Source of the DNA: Larix kaempferi
Taxonomy: Eukaryota > Streptophyta > Pinopsida > Pinales > Pinaceae
Reading direction: 5' to 3'
Assembly: GCA_027924585.1 (NCBI GenBank)
Contig: BSBM01000608.1
Span: 10,188,501 to 10,252,500 of the forward strand
DNA length: 64,000 nucleotides
Every line of letters starts with the position of its first letter. The stretch's first letter is position 1. The translations under genes were made by a program, and so were the position numbers. Shown here piece by piece: positions 56,485 to 64,000 of this stretch. Below the pieces are notes generated by a model. That model ran no database searches and had not been told where the DNA came from. It saw nothing but the letters and a program-made list of their open reading frames with translations.

Positions 56485-57215
56485 ATCTCCATCTCCATTC
56501 TTTTTTTTGACAGGGACAAGATTAGCTACCCATTCAAAGTATCTTAAAGGAATTATTATTTAGGCATGTAATAATTTCCTCAATTCCCTTTCTATAATGG
56601 GAAGTAACAATGGATTAGTTTTCCTAAGATTTTGCCTAAAAGTCTTTGTTCCAGGTTTAAGAGGAATTTTATAATCAATTATTGAAGTATCATAGGTCCT
56701 TAAATCTTCATACCTCCATGCAAAAACATCTGTGTTCCTTGAACAATTTCATGTAACTCTATTTCATTTAAACAGGTAACAATTTTGATAGTTTGATATT
56801 CTTGGGTTCTTCATGAGTGCCAAAATTTACTTCTTCCACCTCTTCTTCCTTTGGATGAATGATGGGCTTGTGAGGAATATCATTCTTATCAAATAATATT
56901 TCCAAAGGAACTATTCCTTTAGGTATGAAATTGTTTATCAGTTGAACTATTTTATGATCTTCCATTTTGTGGCTTAACTTCCCATCTGCAATTTCTTCCC
57001 TCCGATTGTCTGCATTTTCATTTACTTGATGATATTGATCAATACAAGTGTTATAAAACTCATCAATTAACTCCAAGAACCTCTTGATATATTGCTCATC
57101 TTCAAAAACCTACCAGTGTTTTGTATTATCAGGGATTGAAGGTATGTAAACCATTTCAACTTCATGTCTTAATTTTATTTCAGTGGGAGGCTTGAATGTG
57201 CTTGCTACTACTTCC
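56485..57215 (-). pseudogene. G3 protease-RT linker and RT start (continuation)
   Basis: From 57215 downward: TFKPPTEIKLRHEVEMVYIP, then EDEQYIKRFLELIDEFYNTC, 57076-56768 open (NFIPKGIVPLEILFDKNDIP, EEVNFGTHEEPKNIKLSKLL), then KLFKEHRCFCMEV with stops and PLRYFEWVANLVPVKKKNGD near 56490-56560. This is the RT N-terminus of G3. The middle of RT, with its YxDD box (about 190 residues), is missing between here and 32493. The upstream end is cut by C2. Confidence 0.88.
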
Positions 57216-57819
57216 TGTTGATGTATATGTAACTTCGGAATGTATTTCATCTATGTACTTCATATATATTTATTGTACCCTCATAAGAGATGTGTTATTC
57301 CTCTATAAGGAAGTGTCGTCATGTGGATTGACAAGTGTCGCAAGTGTGTGTAATTGTCGATGGGTTATTAGACCACCATGTGTGGGGTCGGCCCTGAAAT
57401 ATATATTATATTGTGTATGTATCTAGATAGACAAGTCGGCCCCATAGTGTAACTAGGCAAATAGGTTAGTATAAATAGAGATCGGGAGATCTCTATTTTG
57501 ATCATTCAGAAAGTCACACTTCTCTCACTGAGAAAGTGGTGCACTAGTGAGGAGGAGGATCATCTGCTACTAGGAGACTATCTCAGTGTATTTTGGTTGT
57601 ACTTTGGTTGAGCCATTGCTCTCTCTATCTCTGAGGAATTTGTGGGGTTTTTCACCTTAGGGTTTTCCCCACGGAAACTTTGTGTCTCTTGTCTCTCATG
57701 TTTTTTATTCTTGTGATGCTTGTCATGCTTATTGTGATTGTTATGCATTGATATAGTGTATATGTTATTCTCTCAGTGAAGATCCTAGAGTATTGTGAAT
57801 TAATGCGCCAAATTTAACA
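57216..57819 (+). repeat. C2 5' LTR, 604 bp
   Basis: Starts TGTTGATGTATATGTAAC like the C1 LTR and ends ...aatttaaca before the PBS. A TATA-like TATAAATAGA lies at 57470-57479, followed by a purine-rich R region. Only one copy of the gtcggcccc-type unit that is tripled in C1. Confidence 0.9.
57470..57477 (+). promoter_or_regulatory. C2 LTR TATA box
   Basis: tataaata in the middle of the LTR; the equivalent site is present in the C1 LTRs. Confidence 0.7.
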
Positions 57820-57831
57820 TGGTATCAGAGC
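57820..57831 (+). promoter_or_regulatory. C2 primer binding site (initiator tRNA-Met)
   Basis: tggtatcagagc directly follows the LTR. Confidence 0.95.
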
Positions 57832-58348
57832 TAACCTGAGAAGAAGACATCTTGCAGTGACGAAAACTTGAGTTTCTTGCTTATTGGGTTTCTCTCCATA
57901 GATTTTGGAAAAGCAGTATAGTAGATTGATTCTACTCATCAAGGAGAATCTATCTGTCCAATCAGAATTCAATTCTGTGCATTTTCCGATTTGGCCCTAA
58001 AAAATAGGGTTTCCACAAAAACAGGAATGTTTGAAATCTGAAGAAATAGATGGAAGCTCCTTGCAAAAATCAAAGTTTAGAGCTTTGGATCGAGATTTTT
58101 GGTTGGGTAGATCTCTGGGAAACTCAAACCCTAATTCAGGGCTCTCCCTAGTGAACCTGGGAGGACAAAAAGGAAAATCTGAAGGATAAAGCTTTGTTGA
58201 TCTCAAATTCTGAATACACCAGGCTGATCAGCTCATCAAGGTGCATCTTTCTATCCTTTCAGAAAGTTGAAATTCACATTTTGAATTTTTAGGGTTTTTC
58301 CGACAAACCCTAATCCGGGACCAGATCCAATTTTCAGCATTTCAAGTG

Positions 58349-58449
58349 GTAAGACCTAAATCTTTTCTATTTCCGTTTGAAGTACTCTTTAAGATGTCTC
58401 ACCACACCAAGCTTGAAGGGGCTGATAACTTCCAAGCTTGGAAGTATAG
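58349..58449 (+). other. Intron-like segment absent from C1
   Basis: The 101 bases begin gtaaga and end tatag. In C1 the flanks are joined exactly (caagtg to gattggg). The segment includes the gag ATG at 58394. It fits a GT-AG intron removed from the RNA that gave rise to C1; a deletion with chance ends is the alternative. Confidence 0.55.
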
Positions 58450-58927
58450 GATTGGGTTAATCCTGGAAGAGAATGAGTTGGACTCATATATAAAAGAAGA
58501 CATCCCTATCCCAGAGGATGAAGAGGCTAAAGTATTGCATAAGAAGAACTTGGTCAAGGCAAAGAGAATCATTGCTGATTCTATCAAAGACCATCTCATA
58601 CCCCATGTGTCTTCTCTAAAGACACCCAAAGAGATGTTTGACTCTTTGACCAAGCTATTTGAAGGGAAGAACATAAATCGGAAGATGACCCTGCGGAACC
58701 AATTGAAAGGAGTAAATTTTCAGAATGGAGAAACCATTCAATCTTATTTTTCAAGTATCTCCCAGATCAAGGAACAACTAGAAGCAGTGGATGAAATGGT
58801 GGAGAATGGTGAATTTTTCATGACCACTCTGAATGGCTTACCTAGGTCATGGGACAACTTCATTCAAGGAATCTGTGCAAGAAAGAAGTTGATTTCCTTC
58901 AGTAGACTACGGGAAGAATGCTCATAA
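58394..58927 (+). CDS. C2 gag, N-terminal domain
   Basis: ATG 58394 (MSHHTKLEGADNFQAWKYRI) opens the copia gag: LDSYIKEDIPIPEDEEAKVL, then TPKEMFDSLTKLFEGKNINR and NGETIQSYFSSISQIKEQLE. It stops at TAA 58925-58927; the frame simply continues after it (EEARLVAREEKMG), and a Gln codon (CAA) would explain the change. An earlier GTG extends the frame to 58346 but the ATG fits the family. Confidence 0.9.
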   Translation: MSHHTKLEGADNFQAWKYRIGLILEENELDSYIKEDIPIPEDEEAKVLHKKNLVKAKRIIADSIKDHLIPHVSSLKTPKEMFDSLTKLFEGKNINRKMTLRNQLKGVNFQNGETIQSYFSSISQIKEQLEAVDEMVENGEFFMTTLNGLPRSWDNFIQGICARKKLISFSRLREECS

Positions 58928-58942
58928 GAAGAAGCAAGGCTT

Positions 58943-60208
58943 GTGGCACGAGAAGAAAAGATGGGGAATGGAGATCAAGCTCTCACAGCTCACACCAAGA
59001 AAGGGAAGTCCAAGAGAGAGCCATCTCACTCCAAGAAATCTTCACATCACTTCAAAGAAACAAGAATATGCTTCACCTGTAATGAGAAAGGACATATTGC
59101 CATAAATTGTCCCAAGAACAAGAAGGACAACAACAACTTCAATAAGAAGAAGAAGGGGAGCAAAAGAAGGTTTCATGCTCACGCTGCCGAGGATGATGAA
59201 CCACCCAAGAAGAAGGCTAGGGAAGAAAGTGATGATAGTAATGATGACTCATCAAGTGAAGAAGAGTATGTTATGATATCTACTCTCACAGGTACCATTT
59301 CCCATGGTTGTAATGATTGGTTAATTGACAGTGGGTCTTCCAAACACATGACTGGGTTTAAGGAATCTTTTGTGAACCTATCTGAACATGAATCACCCCA
59401 TAAGGTGAAACTTGGGGATGATTATCAATACCCACTCAAAGGAAGTGGTGAAGCCTCCTACAACCTAGATTCTGGAAAATATTTGAAGATGAAAGAAGTC
59501 CTTTATGTACCTGGGCTCAAGAAGAACTTACTCTCCATCTCTGCATTGGATGCAAAAGGTATGATGGTTGCATTTGTGGATGGCCAAGTCCTAATGTGGC
59601 CAAAAGGAAAGACCATAGATGATGCAGTAGTGATTGGAGAGCAAGAGGGAGGTTTGTATAAATTAAAGGGACAACCTGAACATGCCATGGTGCATGAATC
59701 CATGGAGCCAAGTGAACTTTGGCATAGAAGACTTGCTCATATGCACTATAGGGCACTTCCAATTGCAAGCAAGGCTGTAGAGGGTCTTCCTAAAATCAAG
59801 ACCAAACATGAAGGTGTTTGCAAAGGATGTGCAAAAGGTAATAACATTAAGAAGGCTTTCCAAAGCAGTGAAAGCAAGGCAAAGGATATCCTGGAAATCA
59901 TCCACTCAGATGTATGTGGTCCTATGTCATCAAGTTCTCTAAGTGGGTATGTTTACTATGTCTCATTTATTTATGACTTCTCCAGGAAGACTTGGGTATA
60001 CTTCTTGAAGAACAAATATGAGGTGTTTGATAAGTTCAAGGAATTCAAAACCTTGATGGAGAATCAAACTGACAAGAAGATCAAAACATTCAGATCCGAC
60101 AATGGTGGAGAATTCACCTCAAGTGACTTCAAGAAGCTTTGCAGTGATTCGGGGATTAAGAGGGAGTTGACTGCTCCTTACAATCCACAACAGAATGGAG
60201 TTGTATAA
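58943..60208 (+). CDS. C2 gag end, protease and integrase core
   Basis: Same frame as gag. In order: zinc knuckle CFTCNEKGHIAINC (CX2CX4HX4C, about 59070-59110), Lys-rich linker, protease NDWLIDSGSSKHMTG (DSG, about 59320), GAG-pre-integrase ELWHRRLAHMHY...CKGCAKGN (HHCC), integrase core with HSDVCGPM and FRSDNGGEF. The frame ends in TAA at 60206-60208, which falls on the position of the third integrase catalytic residue (Glu, 35 residues after the second Asp). Confidence 0.93.
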   Translation: MAREEKMGNGDQALTAHTKKGKSKREPSHSKKSSHHFKETRICFTCNEKGHIAINCPKNKKDNNNFNKKKKGSKRRFHAHAAEDDEPPKKKAREESDDSNDDSSSEEEYVMISTLTGTISHGCNDWLIDSGSSKHMTGFKESFVNLSEHESPHKVKLGDDYQYPLKGSGEASYNLDSGKYLKMKEVLYVPGLKKNLLSISALDAKGMMVAFVDGQVLMWPKGKTIDDAVVIGEQEGGLYKLKGQPEHAMVHESMEPSELWHRRLAHMHYRALPIASKAVEGLPKIKTKHEGVCKGCAKGNNIKKAFQSSESKAKDILEIIHSDVCGPMSSSSLSGYVYYVSFIYDFSRKTWVYFLKNKYEVFDKFKEFKTLMENQTDKKIKTFRSDNGGEFTSSDFKKLCSDSGIKRELTAPYNPQQNGVV

Positions 60209-60226
60209 AGGAAGAACAAAACAATC

Positions 60227-60508
60227 ATGGAAGCAGCAAGAGCAATGCTACATGACCAGGATCTACCTATGCATCTATGGGAAAAAGCAGCTAGAACAGT
60301 TGTATATGTGCAGAACAGAACACCCCACAAGATATTGGACAACAAGACACCAGAAGAGGTCTTTTCTGGTATGAAACCTGAAGTCAACCATCTCAAAATA
60401 TTTGGTTGTCCAGTATTCACTCATGTCCCAAAGGAAAAGAGGACCAAACTAGATCCTTCAGGAAAGAAGGGTATCTTTGTGGGTTACAATGAAAGCTCGA
60501 AGGCTTAA
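60227..60508 (+). CDS. C2 integrase C-terminal segment
   Basis: Same frame. EAARAMLHDQDLPMHLWEKA, VYVQNRTPHKILDNKTPEEV, HLKIFGCPVFTHVPKEKR and KGIFVGYNESSKA are standard copia integrase end motifs. TAA at 60506-60508 sits where related elements have Tyr. Confidence 0.9.
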   Translation: MEAARAMLHDQDLPMHLWEKAARTVVYVQNRTPHKILDNKTPEEVFSGMKPEVNHLKIFGCPVFTHVPKEKRTKLDPSGKKGIFVGYNESSKA

Positions 60509-60553
60509 AGAATATACTTTCCAAGGTTCAAGAAGATTGATGTCAGCAGGGAT

Positions 60554-62425
60554 GTGACATTTGATGAAAACTTAGCATTCATCAAATCAAGGAAGGAAAC
60601 TATCGAATTTTATGAAGAACCTAAGGAAACTAGATTTCAAGACACTACCATGACTAAAGCAATTCCAGAAGTTGTTCGTGAGTTTGAATATCCACAAGAA
60701 CCTATAGATCCACCCTATGATGATAAATCTCACAAGAGGAAACCTGCATGGGCTAGAGATCTCATTCCAGATGCAGAAAGATTTGGCATTCCAGAAGAAG
60801 AACACAGAGCAAAGAAGAGAACCATATCACATACCAACTATGTTGCTTTACTCTGTGATATTATGAACAAAGAACCTTCCAGTTATGAAGAAGCAGCAGA
60901 AAAGAAAGAATGGAAGGATTCCATGGTTGAGGAATACCAATCAATAATGAAGAATGATGTTTGGGATGTTTGGGATGTTGTCCCAAGACCTAAAGAAAAG
61001 TTTGTTGTGACTTCCAAATGGATCTACAAAATCAAGCATGTTGCAGATGGTAGTGTAGAGAAATACAAAGCAAGATTTGTAGCTCGTGGCTTCTCTCATA
61101 AAGAGGGAATAGATTATGAAGAAACCTTTACACCTGTAGCCAGGTATACTTCCATCAGAACAATACTTGCCCTGGTTGCAGCAATGAAATGGAAAATACA
61201 CCATATGGATGTCAAGACTTCCTTCTTGAATGGTGTAGTTGAAGAAGAAGTATATGTGGAGCAACCACTCGGTTTCGAAATACATGACAGGGAGTCATAT
61301 GTGTGCAGATTGAAGAAAGCCTTGTATGGCTTGAAACAAGCTCCCAGAAATTGGTATGGTAGGATGGACAGTTTCCTATCTAGTTTGGGCTTTACCAAGA
61401 GTAAAGCGGATTCCAACCTTTACTACAAGGTTGAAGAAGGAAATCCTGTGATTCTACTCCTGTATGTGGATGACTTATTTGTAACAGGAGATGAAAGATT
61501 GATTGCAGATACTAAGAGGAAGCTTGATGCTGAGTTTGGTATGAAAGATTTGGGAATGATGCATTATTTCCTAGGTACGGAGGTGTGGCAGAGTGCAGGT
61601 GGGATCTTCCTTTGTCAAGGGAAGTACACAGTAGATATCTTGAAGAGATTCCGGATGATGGATTGCAAGGCCAGGGCCACACCTATGGCATCAAATATGA
61701 AGGTTCTATGTGATGCTTCATCTGAGCCGATTGATGTCTCTATGTATCGTCAGATGATTGGGTCCTTGATGTACCTGACGAACACGAGACCGTATATTTG
61801 CTTTGCTGTGAACACATTGAGCCAGTTCCTGACGGATCCGAGGAGTGTTCACCTGGTTGCAGTAAAGCATGTTCTAAGGTACCTAAAGGGTATAGTGGAT
61901 TATGGGCTCAAGTATGAAGCGAATCAAAAGTTTAACCTGCAAGGTTATGTTGATTCAGATTGGGTTGGCAGTGCTGCAGATAGGAAGAGCACATCTGGAT
62001 GTTGCTTTAGTATGGGATCAGGTGTGATCTCTTGGTTTAGCAGGAAGCAGTCCTGTGTGGCACTGAGTACAGCTGAGGCAGAGTATGTTGCAGCCTGTTC
62101 AACTAGTTGTGAGGAAGTATGGCTACGGAAGCTACTGTCTGAGTTATTTGATCTCCCATTGGATGCTACTAGTATCTTCTGCGATAACCAGAGTTGTGTG
62201 AAGTTGTCTGAGTACCCAGTGTTTCATGACAGGTCGAAACACATAGAGATCAAATATCACTATATCAGGGATATGGTGCAGAGAGGAGCTGTGAAGCTCT
62301 TGTATGTTGCGACGGACGAGCAGATTACAGATGTGCTGACGAAGCCACTAGCCAGGGTGAAGTTCGAGTACTTCAGGGAGAGGCTTGGTGTTCTTCAGAT
62401 CGAGGACACTTCGAGGAAGAAGTGA
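60554..62425 (+). CDS. C2 reverse transcriptase and RNase H
   Basis: 623 codons, same frame. A linker leads to RT: WKDSMVEEYQSIMKNDVWD (with a duplicated VWD, a 9-base repeat at about 60957-60974), TSKWIYKIKHVADGSVEKYK, ARFVARGFSHKEGIDYEETF, HHMDVKTSFLNG, LLLYVDDLFVTG (intact YVDD near 61460). RNase H: VDSDWVGSAADRKSTSG, STAEAEYVAACSTSC, FCDNQSCVKL, KHIEIKYHYIRDMVQ, ending QIEDTSRKK. All catalytic residues are visible. If translated alone it would lack a normal start. Confidence 0.95.
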   Translation: MTFDENLAFIKSRKETIEFYEEPKETRFQDTTMTKAIPEVVREFEYPQEPIDPPYDDKSHKRKPAWARDLIPDAERFGIPEEEHRAKKRTISHTNYVALLCDIMNKEPSSYEEAAEKKEWKDSMVEEYQSIMKNDVWDVWDVVPRPKEKFVVTSKWIYKIKHVADGSVEKYKARFVARGFSHKEGIDYEETFTPVARYTSIRTILALVAAMKWKIHHMDVKTSFLNGVVEEEVYVEQPLGFEIHDRESYVCRLKKALYGLKQAPRNWYGRMDSFLSSLGFTKSKADSNLYYKVEEGNPVILLLYVDDLFVTGDERLIADTKRKLDAEFGMKDLGMMHYFLGTEVWQSAGGIFLCQGKYTVDILKRFRMMDCKARATPMASNMKVLCDASSEPIDVSMYRQMIGSLMYLTNTRPYICFAVNTLSQFLTDPRSVHLVAVKHVLRYLKGIVDYGLKYEANQKFNLQGYVDSDWVGSAADRKSTSGCCFSMGSGVISWFSRKQSCVALSTAEAEYVAACSTSCEEVWLRKLLSELFDLPLDATSIFCDNQSCVKLSEYPVFHDRSKHIEIKYHYIRDMVQRGAVKLLYVATDEQITDVLTKPLARVKFEYFRERLGVLQIEDTSRKK

Positions 62426-62559
62426 TGGACACATTTGCTGAAGCCATTCCAAGCATGTTGGAAGGAGGATCCTTCACATGGCTGTGGATGTAAGCGTTGG
62501 ATGATGAGCATCAGGATGATGTTCTAGTTTCTGTTTTGTATGATCAGTTGTTTCATTTA

Positions 62560-62960
62560 TATGTATATGTATGTACGCATCATGTTGGATGCTGGATATG
62601 ATCAGTTGGATCATTTATATGTATGTATGCATCATGTTGGATGTTGGATATGATCAGTTGGATCAGTTATATGTATGTATGCATCATGTTGGATGCTGGA
62701 TATGATCGGTTGGATCATTTGTATGTATTTTGTATATGCATCATGTTGGATGCTTGGACCATGTATCTGTATATGTATCAGGTGGATACATTGTATGATC
62801 AGGTAGATCATGTATATTGATATGTATCAGGTATGATCAGGTAGATCATGTATGTTGATGGATACATTGTGTGGATCATGTATCTATGTATTAGGTGGAT
62901 ACACTGTGTATGATGATATGTATCAGGTAGATACTTGGTGTGCATCAGAAGGATGCATTG
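62560..62960 (+). repeat. C2 3' untranslated tandem repeats, array A
   Basis: Units of about 50 bp with gcatcatgttggatgctgga and tgatcagttggatca, grading into shorter tatcaggtagat units. Counterpart of C1 1390-1670. Confidence 0.85.
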
Positions 62961-63109
62961 TATGATCAGGGTGATCATGGATGACGAGCTTCTCCAAATG
63001 ACATGTAGCAGGATGTTGCAGTGATGATGATCAGGATGATCATATGTACATCAGGATGATGTATGGTGAGTATCAGATGATACTTTGTAGCTGTGGATTA
63101 GGTTGTGCA

Positions 63110-63660
63110 AATGAGCATGTCTAGGAGATCCTATAGCTCAGAGTTGCATACCCATAACATCCTGGGATGCTCTTTCGAGACATTGCTCTGGGAGGACATG
63201 TAATTTGTGCCCTGGGAGATCGTCAGGTCAGAGTTGTGTACCCGTAACATCCTAAGATGCTCTTGCGAGGTTTTGTCCTATGGCATGTAATTTGCTCCTG
63301 GGAGATCTGGACAGGATGAAAAAGGCCTCAATTGCTTCAGCCAAGTTTTGCCATGACCACATGTAATTTGCTCCTGGGAGATCTAGACAGGATGAAAAAG
63401 GCCTCAGATGCTTCAGCCAGGTTTTGTGGTGGACCACATGTACTTTTCTCGTGGGAGATCTGGACAGGATGAAAAAGGCCTCAGATGCTTCAGCCAGGTT
63501 TTGTGGTGAGAGTTGTGTGCTCGTAACAGCCTGGGATGCTTCAACCAGGTTTTGTGATGGGTCACATGTAATGTGCTCCTGGGAGATCCGACAGGTAGAG
63601 CTGAGTGCTCGTAATAGCTTAGGATGCTGCAGCCAGGTTTTGTGACGCACGTAATAAGTC
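63110..63660 (+). repeat. C2 3' untranslated tandem repeats, array B
   Basis: Units of about 60-87 bp containing cctgggagatc, ggaaaaagg-like or gcctcagatgcttcagccag and gttttgt. Counterpart of C1 690-1295. Open frames on either strand are artefacts. Confidence 0.85.
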
Positions 63661-63675
63661 CTGAGGATTCCATAG

Positions 63676-64000
63676 TGTAATGTACCCACCCTTGGACCCA
63701 ATGCAAGGAAAGGAACATGCTACCAATATATGGGACTTTTCATAAAACTCAGCCCATTCATTAGATGCATACAGTTAAAAACAAAGTGTGCAGATGTAAA
63801 TCAAATAAATATGCACAACGGAAATAAATTCATCCACATACATATTTTCATATGCACTCAATATATCAATATCAGTCATCAATTAATTAAAACAATGCAG
63901 AAGTAAATACACATAAGAGAATATACTCATCTCACTATAATGCAGCCCCAACTCCTAGCTATGTTGCTGCAACGTTCCTCCCAACCATAGGCCAGTTGTG
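63676..64000. other. Unrelated sequence after C2, possible start of another insertion
   Basis: C1 and C2 stop matching at ggattcca(t/c)ag. The new sequence starts tgtaatgtacccaccctt, a TG start as for an LTR, and is AT-rich with no open frame or PBS. Too short to classify. Confidence 0.4.

Larger units (their letters stand above)
57216..63675 (+). mobile_element. C2: copia LTR retrotransposon, well preserved, 3' LTR not in window
   Basis: 5' LTR 57216-57819, PBS, one gag-pol frame 58394-62425 with three stops, and a 1.2-kb 3' untranslated region with tandem repeats. It stops matching C1 at about 63675, before its PPT and 3' LTR, where unrelated sequence begins. Inserted in G3; the five bases before it are cttcc. 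Same family as C1, opposite orientation. Confidence 0.94.

Noticed and set aside
62560-63660. Regular repeats suggesting a CRISPR-like array
   Set aside because: Units are contiguous without unique spacers, lie in a eukaryotic retrotransposon and recur in C1.

Overview
This window is repeat-dominated plant nuclear DNA. The evidence is clade-typical plant Ty1/copia and Ty3/gypsy polyproteins, tRNA-iMet and tRNA-Asp primer sites, very long LTRs, GT-AG intron-like boundaries and no compact operons. It would fit a large, retroelement-rich genome (a gymnosperm, fern or large-genome angiosperm); the species cannot be fixed from the sequence. I see no intact host gene. The names C1-C3 (copia), G1-G4 (gypsy), D1 and M1 are labels used only here.

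Layout. 1-6872: C1, a copia element on the minus strand; its 3' LTR runs off the left edge, its 5' LTR, PBS and PPT are recognisable, and its gag-protease-integrase centre is replaced by an unrelated, intron-like 1.7 kb tract. 6873-12441: degenerate minus-strand host-type sequence; one part carries FCP1/HAD phosphatase-like motifs in several modules, the other weak ParB-like and DNA-methyltransferase-like motifs. About 13.1-20.35 kb: G1, a decayed Athila-like gypsy element on the plus strand. 20.35-21.55 kb: unassigned, with minus-strand coding-like fragments including a 27-residue tandem repeat. 21.56-28.5 kb: G2, a decayed minus-strand gypsy element, followed by LTR-like noncoding DNA to about 30.5 kb.

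30.54-57.2 kb is a nest. G3 (gypsy, minus) is split at 32493/56485 by C3, a SIRE-like copia element with about 1.9 kb LTRs. C3 is itself interrupted by G4 (36255-49920), a young chromovirus with two 4382-bp LTRs, by a 601-bp foldback element M1 (50353-50953), and, inside its 3' LTR, by D1 (52134-55553), a 3420-bp insertion with a 5-bp target duplication, short imperfect inverted ends, stem-loop-rich flanks and two unrecognised minus-strand ORFs. 57216 to about 63675: C2, a plus-strand copia element of the same family as C1, inserted into G3; its gag-pol is one frame broken only by three stop codons. The last 325 bases look like the start of another insertion.

Most coding sequence here is retrotransposon gag-pol. 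G4 and C2 are the best preserved; G4 has one in-frame stop and LTRs differing at about 1% of sites by eye. The most unusual objects are D1, the intron-like difference between C1 and C2, the foreign tract in C1, and the FCP1-like and ParB/methyltransferase-like remnants.
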